DNA of 64,000 nucleotides from an uncultured Clostridium sp. (GCA_900547035.1 URFM01000005.1:1-64000), one strand, 5' to 3'. Numbered from the stretch's first letter, positions 43,330 through 52,889 are shown. Notes: generated by a model not told the origin, from the letters alone. A program made the numbers and translations.

Positions 43330-45173
43330 CAGGTATGAAGATCAGGCATTGGCTGACGAGAGGGGCGGCGTTTTTAACAGCTGCATTTCTGGCGGTATCC
43401 GCCGGACCGGATTTTACTTCGGCAGCGGCAGATTATAACTTGGGGTACAGCACAAATCCCAGTGAGAATGATTATATTTACACCACCCGGACACCGCGGG
43501 GCAGGATCGGCAAGTCCATGACCATTTCCTTCCGCATCCGGGCGACGGACAGCGACATGGAAAACGTGCGGGTGCGTTTGGCGCAGACCGATGATTTCCA
43601 GCAGATCGAGGAAAGGGGCAGCGGCGATTATATCGTGGATTACTACCCATTCGAGATCATGGAGACGACCTTTGTATCCAAGTCTGTAGGAGATATTTCC
43701 AAGGACAAGGTTAAAAGCACCTCCCTTTCCGCCCAGGTCCGCCGGGACGCGGGGCAGGGATATTACAGCATTCCTATTCTGATTGAGTGGGACGGCGGAG
43801 AGGATATCGATTACGTTAATATCTGGATATCCACCGATACCTCGGAGGATACGGAGGATGATACGGAGGAGGAAGGTGTTTATTTTGTAATTGGCGAAAA
43901 TCAGTCTACTCCCAGGGGAATCTATCCTAATGTAATGGATTATACCGTAAATTTCCGCAACAAACGTGATATTACGGCCCAGGATGTAACGATTCACATG
44001 GAACTTTCAGAAGACGACACCAAATTTCCCTTTGAAATTAACGACGGAAACTATGACCGGCATTATGACCGGGTGGGCTACGGGGAAACGGTGGCTGTGC
44101 CTTACAGTATGGCGATCCGCAAGGACTCTTATACGGGCTACTATCCGATTAAATTCACTATTACCTTCCGTTTAAGTTCCGAGGGAGATCTTCATACGGA
44201 GGAAGGAACTTTTTACGTTCACATTACTTCTAAGGACAAGGAAGATGACCTGGGAGATTTCGACGCGAATGACCGGGTAAGGGCCCGTCTGATTGTGGAC
44301 AGCTATTACACAGTTCCGGAGATGGTATACGCGGGGGACGAGTTCGAACTGGTTTTAAACATGAAGAACGCCTCGACCGATGTGCCTGCCAGCAACATTC
44401 TTTTTACCATGGAATCGGAAAAGGTAGATGATTCCGCTGTATTTACCACTGAGTCCGGCTCCTCCTCCATGGTGGTGGACGCCTTAGGGCCGGGACAGAG
44501 TACGGAAATCAGGGCACGGTACACGGCCAGAGCGGGAGTCGATCAGCGCTCCTACGCCATTACCATCAAAGAGAAGTATGACAGTCCGGAATTTAAAAAC
44601 GCGGAGGAGAGCATTACTGTGGATATTCCTGTGAAGCAGTATGCTAGACTCAGCACCAGCAATATCGACGTAATGCCAGCCAGCATCACTGTTGGATCCG
44701 AGTCCAATGTAATGTTTGGCATCAATAACACAGGCAAGGTGATTCTCTACAATGTTACCGCCTCTTTCCTGGGGGACAGCATTAACCAGGTAGACGCCTA
44801 TGTGGGCAATATCAAACCAGGTGAGACGGGGAATGTGGACACCATGCTTTCCGGCATCGCTCCTACCATGGATGACGGGACGATTACCATATCCATTACA
44901 TATGAGGATGAAAACGGAGTGATGGCGGAGCCGGTAGTAAAGGAAATGAATCTGATGGTGACGGAGGAGATGGACATGGACGAGATGTGGGATCCTGCTA
45001 TGACTGACCAGGCACTGTTGGAGGAGGAACCTTCCTTCTGGAAAAAATACGGACTTTTCCTGGGACTGGGAGGAGCGGCGGCTGCTGTCATTGGAGCGGT
45101 TGTAATCTGGAACGTGAGAAAGAAACGGAAGGCAAAGAAGGAGGAAGAGGAGCTGGACGATGAGATTTCCTGA
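43326..45173 (+). CDS. Exported repeat-domain protein with C-terminal anchor, part of an ABC system
   Basis: A 615-aa surface protein. A signal peptide (about 1-35, hydrophobic GAAFLTAAFLAVSAG) is followed by long beta-rich domains of the COG1361/CARDB kind: MRNKRDITAQDV-like stretches and three or four repeats carrying a phrase such as NMKNASTDVPASNILF or GINNTGKVILYNVTASF. A single helix near residues 578-598 and a Lys/Glu tail anchor it in the membrane. The start is TTG at 43326, nine bases from GGAGGG and overlapping the ATPase stop. It probably replaces the MacA adaptor as the extracellular partner (inference). Confidence 0.78.
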   Translation: MTGMKIRHWLTRGAAFLTAAFLAVSAGPDFTSAAADYNLGYSTNPSENDYIYTTRTPRGRIGKSMTISFRIRATDSDMENVRVRLAQTDDFQQIEERGSGDYIVDYYPFEIMETTFVSKSVGDISKDKVKSTSLSAQVRRDAGQGYYSIPILIEWDGGEDIDYVNIWISTDTSEDTEDDTEEEGVYFVIGENQSTPRGIYPNVMDYTVNFRNKRDITAQDVTIHMELSEDDTKFPFEINDGNYDRHYDRVGYGETVAVPYSMAIRKDSYTGYYPIKFTITFRLSSEGDLHTEEGTFYVHITSKDKEDDLGDFDANDRVRARLIVDSYYTVPEMVYAGDEFELVLNMKNASTDVPASNILFTMESEKVDDSAVFTTESGSSSMVVDALGPGQSTEIRARYTARAGVDQRSYAITIKEKYDSPEFKNAEESITVDIPVKQYARLSTSNIDVMPASITVGSESNVMFGINNTGKVILYNVTASFLGDSINQVDAYVGNIKPGETGNVDTMLSGIAPTMDDGTITISITYEDENGVMAEPVVKEMNLMVTEEMDMDEMWDPAMTDQALLEEEPSFWKKYGLFLGLGGAAAAVIGAVVIWNVRKKRKAKKEEEELDDEIS

Positions 45174-46551
45174 TCTTCTGAGCATGAGCCTCAATAATTT
45201 AAGACGCCGGAAGCTGCGGACCTTTCTGACGGTCCTGGGGGTAATTATCGGAACCGCCTCCATTGTGGTGATGGTTTCCTTAGGTATCGGCTTAAATGAG
45301 CTCCAGATGGAGAGCATTGAATCTACGGGAAGCTTGACTACGATTGAGGTGTCCTCGCCTTCCATGTACGGAAATGTGGTGTACAGCAGCTCCGGCAGTA
45401 TGGTAAGCAGCGGCCAGGATACGGAGCCAAATTACATTACCGACGATGTGATCCGCCAGTTTTCCAGACTGGACCACGTAAAGGCGGTTTCACCGATCCT
45501 TCAGGTCAACGTCATTGCCAGACAGGGGGCCTATGAGTGCCAGTACCTGAATTTGATGGGAGTCAGCCAGTATTATCTGGAGCAGATTCCCCTGGCGGAG
45601 GGACATATTCCGGCAGAAGGAGAAACGGGGCTGGTGGTAGGCAACACGGTAATCCGGGATTTTAATAACGCCAAGACGGGGGACGGCTATTGGCAGACCG
45701 GCAAGATTCCGGAAGTGGATTTTATGGGAAAGCCGCTATTTGTGATTTTTGACACAAATGCCTACTATCAATCCCAGGGAACCTCTTCCGGCTCCGGGGA
45801 TCAGCCTGCGGTAAGCCCGCCTAAAAAGTATCTGATGGAGACGGTGGGGATGGTAGAAGGGGGAATTGACGACTGGAACTCCTACTCCTACGCCATCTAC
45901 ACGGATGTGGAGGGTTTAAAGCAGCAGCTGCGGACGGTATTCCGGGGCGGAAAGGCCATCCCCGGCCAGCCGGTGAATCAGAAGGGGAAGCCCTACAGTT
46001 ACTTTGTGTACAACAACGCGCAGGTGTTTGTGGACGATATGGACCATGTGACAGAGGTTCAGAAGGTCATCGGCGATATGGGATACCAGGTGTACAGCCA
46101 GATGGACTGGCTGGAGAGCCAGAAGCAGCAGTCCAACATCGCCCAGGCGGTGCTGGGTGGAATCGGTGCTGTTTCCCTGTTTGTTGCGGCGATCGGCATT
46201 GCCAATACCATGATGATGTCTATCTATGAGCGGACCAAGGAAATCGGTGTGATGAAGGTTTTGGGCTGTGATATGGGAAATATCCGCAACATGTTTCTGA
46301 TCGAATCCGGCTGTATAGGCTTCTTGGGCGGCCTGGTGGGGATCGTCTTGAGTTTTGCCATTTCCGGAGTCATCAACCATTTGGTGGGAGGAGAACAGCT
46401 GACAGGAATGGCGGGGGATTTGTCCCGTATTCCGCCCTGGCTGGCTGCCGCCGCTGTGGTCTTCGCAGTTTTTGTGGGGATGGCCGCAGGGTTTATGCCT
46501 GCCCTGAGAGCGATGAAGCTGAGTCCCCTGGCGGCAATTCGAAACGAGTAA
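45160..46551 (+). CDS. FtsX/MacB-type ABC transporter permease
   Basis: A 463-aa permease. TM1 (FLTVLGVIIGTASIVVMVSLGIG) precedes a large extracellular MacB-PCD domain (about 45-325), then three C-terminal helices (GGIGAVSLFVAAIGIANTMMM, FLGGLVGIVLSFAISGVI and WLAAAAVVFAVFVGMAAGF). The coupling segment is ERTKEIGVMKVLGCDMGNI. It overlaps the preceding gene by 14 bases, so all three genes form one unit. It is longer than the permease at 17 kb because of the extracellular domain. Substrate unknown. Confidence 0.9.
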   Translation: MRFPDLLSMSLNNLRRRKLRTFLTVLGVIIGTASIVVMVSLGIGLNELQMESIESTGSLTTIEVSSPSMYGNVVYSSSGSMVSSGQDTEPNYITDDVIRQFSRLDHVKAVSPILQVNVIARQGAYECQYLNLMGVSQYYLEQIPLAEGHIPAEGETGLVVGNTVIRDFNNAKTGDGYWQTGKIPEVDFMGKPLFVIFDTNAYYQSQGTSSGSGDQPAVSPPKKYLMETVGMVEGGIDDWNSYSYAIYTDVEGLKQQLRTVFRGGKAIPGQPVNQKGKPYSYFVYNNAQVFVDDMDHVTEVQKVIGDMGYQVYSQMDWLESQKQQSNIAQAVLGGIGAVSLFVAAIGIANTMMMSIYERTKEIGVMKVLGCDMGNIRNMFLIESGCIGFLGGLVGIVLSFAISGVINHLVGGEQLTGMAGDLSRIPPWLAAAAVVFAVFVGMAAGFMPALRAMKLSPLAAIRNE

Positions 46552-46622
46552 AGAGCTGCATTGATTCGGGTTATGTGATGGATTTATAAGGAAAATTTAT
46601 AAGTAATTCTTCTTAAAAACAC

Positions 46623-46651
46623 TTGCGTGATTAGAAAAAATCATATATGAT
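46623..46651 (+). promoter_or_regulatory. Promoter of the ZTP-riboswitch purine operon
   Basis: TTGCGT at 46623-46628, a 17-base spacer, TATGAT at 46646-46651. The transcript would start near 46657, just before the riboswitch P1 stem. Confidence 0.75.
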
Positions 46652-46659
46652 AAAGACAG

Positions 46660-46738
46660 AAGACGTGTGACTGGCGGAAAGTGGAGATTACCACAGGGAG
46701 CACGTCAGATGTTTTGAAAGCCGGCCGCCTGGGCATAC
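46660..46738 (+). ncRNA. ZTP riboswitch (pfl motif) aptamer
   Basis: P1 is GACGTG (46662-46667) with CACGTC (46701-46706). Inside are the conserved TGACTGGCGGAAA, a GTGG/CCAC P2 stem and AGGGAG. After a short linker comes the P3 part GCCGGCCGCCTGGGCA. These are the hallmark conserved blocks of the pfl RNA, which binds ZTP/ZMP (AICAR phosphates) and turns on folate-dependent purine genes. The two genes that follow use exactly that intermediate. Confidence 0.93.
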
Positions 46739-46768
46739 TTCTATTTAGTATGCCCAGGCGGCATTTTG
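46724..46768 (+). terminator. Expression-platform terminator of the ZTP riboswitch
   Basis: A perfect 16-bp stem, GCCGCCTGGGCATACT with AGTATGCCCAGGCGGC, around TCTATTT, then CATTTTGTT. Its left arm includes the conserved P3 sequence, so ligand binding and termination exclude each other. Confidence 0.9.
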
Positions 46769-46828
46769 TTACGAGCACTTGGCGAGGTCTTTTCGAGCCT
46801 AGTACTTTGCAACGCTGCGAGCACTTGG
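46768..46828. repeat. Dispersed short repeat, family B, copies 2 and 3
   Basis: GTTACGAGCACTTGGCG at 46768-46784, and GCGAGCACTTGG at 46817-46828, a direct repeat 49 bases later sharing CGAGCACTTGG. A near-identical 17-mer occurs at 62169-62185. Confidence 0.55.
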
Positions 46829-46848
46829 AAAAGAAAGGAGATTTTCAG

Positions 46849-47562
46849 ATGCAGATTATGACCATGGAAGAAGCGTTAAAGGGAAATTCCTACCCCGGCA
46901 GAGGCATTTTGATTGGGAGAACAGAGGACGGGGAAAAGGCGGTTATCGCCTATTTTATTATGGGGAGAAGCGAAAACAGCCGAAACCGGATTTTTGTGGA
47001 GGATGGGAAGGGAATCCGCACCCAGGCCTTTGATCCGGATAAGCTGAAAGACCCGAGCCTGATCATCTACGCTCCGGTGCGGGTTTTGGGAAATAAAACC
47101 ATTGTTACCAACGGAGACCAGACGGATACCATCTATGAGGGCATGGACCGTCAGCTGACTTTCGAGCAGTCTCTGCGTTCCAGATGCTTTGAGCCCGATG
47201 CGCCTAACTACACGCCAAGAATCTCCGGCATCCTTCATCTGGAAGACGGAGGCTGCAATTACGCTCTATCTATTTTAAAGAGCAGCGATGGGAATCCGGA
47301 GAGCTGCCATCATTTTACCTTTGCCTACAAGAAGCCTCTTGCCGGTGAGGGAAGACTGATTCACACCTATCTTCACGATGGAAATCCGCTGCCCAGCTTT
47401 GAAGGTGAGCCGAAACGGGTTGTGGTGAAAGGGGATTTGGATTCCCTTACCAGACAGATTTGGGAAAGCCTGGATTCGGAGAACCGGGTGTCCCTTTTTG
47501 TGAGGGTGATTGACCTGGGAACAGGAAACTATGAAAGTAAAATTGTGAATAAGAATCAGTAA
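46849..47562 (+). CDS. IMP cyclohydrolase, PurO-like
   Basis: A 237-aa protein resembling the stand-alone IMP cyclohydrolase family first known from archaea (PurO, PF07826). It would close the purine ring of FAICAR to IMP, the last step of IMP synthesis. The run [31 protein letters not shown] is the N-terminal family signature. The ATG at 46849 follows AAAGGAG; upstream reading frame passes through the terminator and repeats. The AICAR transformylase gene lies 23 bases downstream, so two reactions that most bacteria place in one PurH protein are encoded here by two adjacent genes. Confidence 0.85.
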   Translation: MQIMTMEEALKGNSYPGRGILIGRTEDGEKAVIAYFIMGRSENSRNRIFVEDGKGIRTQAFDPDKLKDPSLIIYAPVRVLGNKTIVTNGDQTDTIYEGMDRQLTFEQSLRSRCFEPDAPNYTPRISGILHLEDGGCNYALSILKSSDGNPESCHHFTFAYKKPLAGEGRLIHTYLHDGNPLPSFEGEPKRVVVKGDLDSLTRQIWESLDSENRVSLFVRVIDLGTGNYESKIVNKNQ

Positions 47563-47585
47563 AGAACAGGGGAGGATATCAGAAA

Positions 47586-48764
47586 ATGAAAGAATTGGAA
47601 TTAAAATACGGCTGTAATCCGAATCAGAAACCCTCCAGAATCTTTATGAAGGGGGATGGAGAACTGCCGATTCAGGTGCTGAATGGGAGGCCCGGATACA
47701 TTAATTTTCTGGATGCGTTAAACGGCTGGCAGCTGGTGCGGGAATTAAAGGAAGCTACGGGGCTCCCCGCCGCCACATCATTTAAACACGTTTCTCCGGC
47801 AGGGGCAGCGGTGGGGCGTCCATTAAACGATACGTTAAGAAAAATTTACTGGGTGGATGATCTGGGAGAACTGAGTCCCTTGGCGAGTGCTTATGCCAGA
47901 GCCAGGGGAGCGGACCGTATGTCCTCTTTCGGGGATTTTATCGCCCTTTCCGACGTCTGCGATGTGTGTACGGCACAGTTAATTAAGCGGGAGGTGTCCG
48001 ACGGCGTCATCGCACCCGGATATGAGCCGGAAGCCCTTGATATATTAAAGTCCAAGAAAAAGGGCGGCTACAACGTGATTCAGATCGACCCCTCCTATGA
48101 GCCGGCTCCCCTGGAGCGCAAGCAGGTCTTTGGCATCACCTTTGAGCAGGGACACAACAATCTGAAAATCGACCGCAGCCTTTTGAAGAACATTGTGACG
48201 GAGAACAAGGAGCTGCCGGACCAGGCGGCGGAGGATCTTCTGATTGCGTTAATTACCCTGAAATACACTCAGTCCAATTCCGTCTGCTATGTAAAAGACG
48301 GACAGGCAATCGGAATCGGAGCGGGGCAGCAGTCCAGAGTTCACTGTACCAGACTGGCGGGCAGCAAGGCGGACAACTGGTATCTGCGCCAGGCGCCCCA
48401 GGTTTTGAATCTGCCCTTCCGCCAGGATATCAAGCGGGCGGACCGGGACAACGCCATCGACGTTTACATCGGTGAGGATTCCATGGATGTGCTGGCGGAT
48501 GGGCGCTGGGAAGCGGTCTTTAGAGAGAAACCGCCGGTATTTACAAGGGAGGAAAAGCGGGCCTGGCTGGATCAGCTGACCGGCGTGTCGTTAGGATCGG
48601 ACGCCTTCTTCCCCTTTGGGGACAATATTGATCGGGCGAAAAAGAGCGGCGTGGTCTATGTGGCTCAGCCGGGGGGATCTGTGCGGGATGACCAGGTTAT
48701 TGAAACCTGCGACCAGTACGGCATGGTGATGGCCTTTACCGGTATCCGCCTGTTCCACCACTAA
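47586..48764 (+). CDS. AICAR transformylase (stand-alone formyltransferase half of PurH)
   Basis: A 392-aa enzyme that adds a formyl group from 10-formyl-THF to AICAR. It has only the transformylase half of Pur[13 protein letters not shown] at the start, the catalytic [11 protein letters not shown] (KHVNPCG in PurH, with the key Lys-His kept), [34 protein letters not shown] and [10 protein letters not shown]...[18 protein letters not shown] at the C-terminus. No IMP-cyclohydrolase MGS domain is present; the PurO-like gene upstream supplies that step. GGGGAGGA precedes the ATG. Its substrate AICAR is the precursor of the riboswitch ligand. Confidence 0.92.
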   Translation: MKELELKYGCNPNQKPSRIFMKGDGELPIQVLNGRPGYINFLDALNGWQLVRELKEATGLPAATSFKHVSPAGAAVGRPLNDTLRKIYWVDDLGELSPLASAYARARGADRMSSFGDFIALSDVCDVCTAQLIKREVSDGVIAPGYEPEALDILKSKKKGGYNVIQIDPSYEPAPLERKQVFGITFEQGHNNLKIDRSLLKNIVTENKELPDQAAEDLLIALITLKYTQSNSVCYVKDGQAIGIGAGQQSRVHCTRLAGSKADNWYLRQAPQVLNLPFRQDIKRADRDNAIDVYIGEDSMDVLADGRWEAVFREKPPVFTREEKRAWLDQLTGVSLGSDAFFPFGDNIDRAKKSGVVYVAQPGGSVRDDQVIETCDQYGMVMAFTGIRLFHH

Positions 48765-48850
48765 AGAGGGGGAACGATTCAGGAGGGGCAGAACGGGTTC
48801 GTGAAATGTAAAAGTTTTGTGAACATTGTAAAGATTGTGCAAATCCCCCC

Positions 48851-48880
48851 TTGAATGTTCATCTGTTTTTATGCTAACAT
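48851..48880 (+). promoter_or_regulatory. Candidate promoter of the LTA-synthase-like gene
   Basis: TTGAAT at 48851-48856, an 18-base spacer, TAACAT at 48875-48880. Confidence 0.5.
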
Positions 48881-48891
48881 GACGGTATCAT

Positions 48892-48916
48892 GGGCGTCAA
48901 AATACCTTTTGACGCC
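48892..48916. repeat. Hairpin element beginning GGGCGTCAAAA, copy 2
   Basis: A perfect 10-bp stem, GGCGTCAAAA with TTTTGACGCC, and a TACC loop, in the leader of the LTA-synthase-like gene. It shares its 11-base left arm with the element at 40704-40730. Confidence 0.55.
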
Positions 48917-48946
48917 TTCATTATTCTGTGAAATGAGGATCCGTCT

Positions 48947-50800
48947 GTGACAAAGGAAAAAGCTGCTTTAATTTTGAAATATGGGCGAACAGCCCTGGGA
49001 ATCGCCGGCCTGATTCTTACACCTGCCCTTTCGTATCTGTTGTTTGAGGATGTGACGGGGAATCTGCCGGAGATTCCTTTTTCTATGGCGCTGCTGAATG
49101 TATGCTGGATCGGCGTATTGTATCTGGCTGCGTTTCTTGTCAGTGGGCGTTCCAGAATCTCCATCCCTCTGATTTCTTTATTATTGCTGGCCCTTTCTAT
49201 CGGGGAAGCCTTTGTGATGGAGTTTCGCAGCAGGCCGATTATGTTGTGGGACGTCTTGGCGATTTCCACCGCTGTCAGTGTGACAAAAAACTATCGTTTT
49301 GACCTTTCGCCGGAAATGATACGGGCTATTGGACTGGTAGTGTTTTTAAATCTGGTTCTTTTTCTGTGTCCGGTTCGGCTGAAGGGAAAGAAGCTGCGTC
49401 TGACGGCGGCCGGAGCGGGAACCGCTGTCATCGCGGGTTTTGTGCTTTTCTTTTATGCCTGGATAGTGCCGGTAAAAGATCTGTGTCTGAATATGTGGGA
49501 TGTATCTTCCACTTATGGAAGCTTGGGATATATGCTCTCCACAGCGATTTCCGTGCGCTATCTGAAGGCGGAAAAGCCACAGGGCTACAGCCTGGCGGAA
49601 ATTCGGAAAATATATGAACAGATAAAGGCGGAAGGGGCCAATCAGAAGACGGGGAAAGACCAGCCGGTGTCCCCGGTAAATGTGATCTGTATCATGAATG
49701 AAAGTATCTCGGATTTAAGTGTGGTAGGGGAGTTTGAAACGAATCAGCCCTATTTTCCCTTTATCAGCAGTTTGAGAGAGAATACGGTTCGGGGAAATCT
49801 CTGTATGCCCGTCTTTGGAGCTATGACCAGCAATTCGGAGTTTGAGTTTTTGACCGGAGATTCCATGGCTTTGCTGCCGGCAGGAACCAGCGCCTATCAG
49901 TTCCAGGTTAAGCCGGGAATGAAGACCCTGGTAAGTACGATGGAGGATCAGGGCTACCGGACCGTGGCGGTGCATCCTTATCCCCGGGAAAACTGGAATC
50001 GGAATTATGTTTATGAATCCATGGGATTTGACGAATTCCTGGATGAAAACGCCTTTGAGGGAGCGCAGATTCTCAGAGCTTATGTGGACGACCAGGGGGA
50101 TTATGAAAAATTGGTTCAGCTGGTAGAGGAGAAGGACGACCCGGAGGAGAAGCTTTTTATCTTCAATGTGACCATGCAGAACCATGGGGGATATGAGACA
50201 CAGTACGAGAATTTTGACCAGCAGGTGTGGCTGACAGGAGAACTGGAGGGGAAATATCCACAGACAGATCAGTATCTTTCTCTGATGCTGGAATCAGACC
50301 AGGCTTTCCGGTGGCTGATTGAATATTTTCAAAACTGTGATGAACCTACTATGATTGTTCTTTTCGGGGATCATCAGCCTGCGGTGGAAGACGAATTTTT
50401 TGACGAGATTTACGGGGAGTCCAGCGATCTGGTTCATACCAGAGACCGGCTGATGTGGTATAAGACACCCTTCCTGATTTGGACCAACTATGAAAATGAG
50501 GCGGAGGATCTGGGAGATCTGGGCGCCATATACCTGGGAAGCCTTATGCTTCAGGAAGCAGGGCTTGAAATGACGCCTTACAATTCCTTTTTGCTTGAAA
50601 TGAAGGAGGAGCTTCCGGTCATCCATATGCTGGGAGGTTATGACCAGGAAGGAAATTACTACTCATGGGAACAGCTGGAGGGAGAGAACAATCCCTATCA
50701 CAGCCGGGTCGGGGACTACGAAGACCTGGTTTATAATCATCTTTTTGATTCCTCTGTTTACAGGCCTATGTTTTCCCTGTGGGAGTCTCCGGAAAAATAG
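48947..50800 (+). CDS. LTA synthase-like membrane sulfatase-fold enzyme
   Basis: A 617-aa protein with five or so N-terminal helices (to about residue 200) and an extracellular alkaline-phosphatase-fold domain. Metal and nucleophile motifs: IMNESISDL (first metal Glu), FGAMTSNSEFEFLTG with the likely catalytic Thr, NVTMQNHGGY and LFGDHQPAVE near the end. Such enzymes transfer glycerol phosphate or other phospho groups from phosphatidylglycerol to lipoteichoic acid or to other glycolipids. The exact polymer is unknown for this species. The start is GTG at 48947 with GAGGA upstream. A sigma-K gene follows. Confidence 0.88.
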   Translation: MTKEKAALILKYGRTALGIAGLILTPALSYLLFEDVTGNLPEIPFSMALLNVCWIGVLYLAAFLVSGRSRISIPLISLLLLALSIGEAFVMEFRSRPIMLWDVLAISTAVSVTKNYRFDLSPEMIRAIGLVVFLNLVLFLCPVRLKGKKLRLTAAGAGTAVIAGFVLFFYAWIVPVKDLCLNMWDVSSTYGSLGYMLSTAISVRYLKAEKPQGYSLAEIRKIYEQIKAEGANQKTGKDQPVSPVNVICIMNESISDLSVVGEFETNQPYFPFISSLRENTVRGNLCMPVFGAMTSNSEFEFLTGDSMALLPAGTSAYQFQVKPGMKTLVSTMEDQGYRTVAVHPYPRENWNRNYVYESMGFDEFLDENAFEGAQILRAYVDDQGDYEKLVQLVEEKDDPEEKLFIFNVTMQNHGGYETQYENFDQQVWLTGELEGKYPQTDQYLSLMLESDQAFRWLIEYFQNCDEPTMIVLFGDHQPAVEDEFFDEIYGESSDLVHTRDRLMWYKTPFLIWTNYENEAEDLGDLGAIYLGSLMLQEAGLEMTPYNSFLLEMKEELPVIHMLGGYDQEGNYYSWEQLEGENNPYHSRVGDYEDLVYNHLFDSSVYRPMFSLWESPEK

Positions 50801-50883
50801 TACCTGCCTTCCGGAGATTGTAAAAGCACTCTGAAAGCCGTCCGGGCATAAGATGAAAGTAAGGAACAATAAGGCGGCTTTCA

Positions 50884-51522
50884 TTGAAGACATTTCCCAA
50901 ACCATTGTCTGCAAGGGAGGAAAAGGAGTATCTGGAACGCTGCAGAGAAGGAGATTTGGCAGCCAGGGAGACTTTAATTGAACGGAATATGCGTCTGGTA
51001 GCCCATGTGGTGAAGAAATATCAGAGCCCCGATTATGATATGGAAGATTTAATCAGCGTAGGCACCATCGGACTGATTAAGGCGGTTAATACTTTTCGGG
51101 CCGACAAAGGGTCAAGGCTGGGAACTTATGCGGCAAAGTGCGTTGAAAATGAAGTGCTGATGCTGCTGAGAGCCAGCAAAAAGCTTTCAAAAGAGGTTTC
51201 TCTCTTCGAACCGATCGGGGTTGACAAGGATGGAGAGGCAGTCAGCCTGGTAGATATTCTGGAGATGGACAATAAGGCGGCTATTGACACTATGATTCTG
51301 CGTCAGGATGTAAAGGAATTATATGAGGCCTTTGAGTCCTGTCTGACGGAGACGGAAAAAACAGTAATCCGGATGCGCTATGGACTTTACAGAGGAAGGG
51401 AACATACGCAGCGGGAGATTGCGGCAAAGCTGAATATTTCCCGTTCCTATGTAAGCCGGATTGAAAAAAGGGCTATTGAAAAAATTAGACGGGAATTTGA
51501 AAAGCATGGCGGCTGCCGGTAA
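50884..51522 (+). CDS. sigK: Sporulation sigma factor SigK, uninterrupted and without pro-sequence
   Basis: A 212-aa sigma-70-family factor that directs late mother-cell transcription (coat and cortex genes) in spore formers. Region 2 reads [13 protein letters not shown]...[19 protein letters not shown]...[18 protein letters not shown], and region 4 [27 protein letters not shown], both close to Bacillus SigK. The start aligns with the mature protein ([15 protein letters not shown]), and the frame is closed by a stop seven codons upstream, so there is no room for the ~20-residue pro-sequence. The gene is continuous, with no skin element. The start codon seems to be TTG after AAGGCGG. A terminator overlaps the stop. 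Confidence 0.92.
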   Translation: MKTFPKPLSAREEKEYLERCREGDLAARETLIERNMRLVAHVVKKYQSPDYDMEDLISVGTIGLIKAVNTFRADKGSRLGTYAAKCVENEVLMLLRASKKLSKEVSLFEPIGVDKDGEAVSLVDILEMDNKAAIDTMILRQDVKELYEAFESCLTETEKTVIRMRYGLYRGREHTQREIAAKLNISRSYVSRIEKRAIEKIRREFEKHGGCR

Positions 51523-51544
51523 AAGGGCGGCCGCCATGCTTTTT
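51500..51544 (+). terminator. Terminator of sigK
   Basis: A 14-bp perfect stem, AAAAGCATGGCGGC with GCCGCCATGCTTTT, overlapping the last codons of sigK and ending in a T run. Confidence 0.9.
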
Positions 51545-51599
51545 AAGAAGGAAAATGTGGAAGCGAAATAAAATTCCATCTATTTTAAGAAAAAGTGCA

Positions 51600-51628
51600 T
51601 TGTATCTCGGATTGAATGCAGGTATACT
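51600..51628 (+). promoter_or_regulatory. Promoter of galE
   Basis: TTGTAT at 51600-51605, a 17-base spacer, TATACT at 51623-51628, about 64 bases before the galE ATG. Confidence 0.6.
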
Positions 51629-51692
51629 GAGAATAACAGCGGGGCAAAAATGGTCCCGGCAAATCTGCAATCGACATAAGGAGGATACGAGA

Positions 51693-52718
51693 ATGACAAT
51701 TCTAGTAACAGGCGGAGCCGGATATATTGGAAGCCACACTTGTGTGGAGCTTTTGAACGCCGGATACGATGTGGTGGTGCTGGACAATCTCTGCAATTCC
51801 AGTGAAGAGTCTTTGAAGCGGGTGGAGAAGATTACAGGAAAAAGCCTGAAATTTTACGAGGCGGACCTTCTGGATCAGGCGGCGGTGAAGCAGGTATTTG
51901 ATCAGGAAGAAATCCAGGCGGTCATCCATTTCGCCGGTCTGAAAGCAGTGGGAGAGTCGGTACAGAAGCCTCTGGAATACTATCACAACAATATTACCGG
52001 AACCCTGATTCTCTGCGATGAGATGAGAAAACACGGGGTAAAGAATTTTGTATTCAGTTCCTCCGCCACCGTATACGGCGACCCGGCCATTATCCCTATT
52101 ACGGAGGAGTGCCCCAAGGGAGCGATTACCAATCCTTACGGCCAGACCAAGGGGATGCTGGAGCAGATTCTGACGGACTTAAACCGGGCGGATTCCCAGT
52201 GGAACGTGATGCTGCTGCGGTACTTTAATCCCATCGGCGCCCATGAAAGCGGCCTGATCGGCGAGGATCCCAAGGGAATCCCCAATAACCTGGTGCCTTA
52301 TATCGCACAGGTGGCCGTAGGAAAGCTGGATCATCTGAACGTATTCGGAGACGACTACGACACGCCGGACGGAACGGGAGTGAGAGATTACATCCATGTG
52401 GTGGATCTGGCAAAGGGGCATGTAAAGGCTCTGGAGAAGATGATGGGCAGCCAGCCTGAGGTTCGGATTTATAACCTGGGAACGGGAGTAGGCTACAGCG
52501 TTCTGGATGTGCTTCATGCCTACGAGAAGGCCTGCGGAAAGACCCTCCCCTACAAGATTTGCCCCAGAAGAGCGGGAGATATCGCCACCTGTTACTCAGA
52601 CTGCGCCAAGGCGGAGCGGGAGCTGGGCTGGAAGGCAGAGAAGGGAATCGAGGAGATGTGCGCCGATTCCTGGAGATGGCAGTCCCACAATCCCGACGGA
52701 TACCGGACCGAAGCGTAG
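51693..52718 (+). CDS. galE: UDP-glucose 4-epimerase
   Basis: A 341-aa extended short-chain dehydrogenase that interconverts UDP-glucose and UDP-galactose with bound NAD. The Rossmann motif GGAGYIGSH is at residues 7-15, the catalytic pair is in NPYGQTKGM (YxxxK), with the Ser/Thr in [28 protein letters not shown] and [15 protein letters not shown] complete the family pattern. The ATG at 51693 follows AAGGAGG. It has its own promoter and terminator, so it appears to be a single-gene unit supplying sugars for cell-surface polymers. Confidence 0.95.
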   Translation: MTILVTGGAGYIGSHTCVELLNAGYDVVVLDNLCNSSEESLKRVEKITGKSLKFYEADLLDQAAVKQVFDQEEIQAVIHFAGLKAVGESVQKPLEYYHNNITGTLILCDEMRKHGVKNFVFSSSATVYGDPAIIPITEECPKGAITNPYGQTKGMLEQILTDLNRADSQWNVMLLRYFNPIGAHESGLIGEDPKGIPNNLVPYIAQVAVGKLDHLNVFGDDYDTPDGTGVRDYIHVVDLAKGHVKALEKMMGSQPEVRIYNLGTGVGYSVLDVLHAYEKACGKTLPYKICPRRAGDIATCYSDCAKAERELGWKAEKGIEEMCADSWRWQSHNPDGYRTEA

Positions 52719-52742
52719 GGACAGGCGCTCATAGCCATATGA

Positions 52743-52790
52743 AAATCGGAGACTCTTACGGCTCTGAACGTAAGGGGACTCCGATTTTTT
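52743..52790 (+). terminator. Terminator of galE
   Basis: AAATCGGAG with CTCCGATTT, enclosing CTTACG/CGTAAG, followed by a T run. Confidence 0.88.
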
Positions 52791-52889
52791 GCTGCCGTCG
52801 CAGGATGGCTGCAGAGCATTCGTCTCGATTGCAAAGGAACTGCCGGACAGAAGCGGAGAGTAGAGAAACCGGATTGGAGGTAAGCTTTT

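Noticed and set aside
50884..51522. Possible skin element inside sigK
   Set aside because: The coding sequence is continuous from region 2 through region 4, with no recombinase gene nearby.
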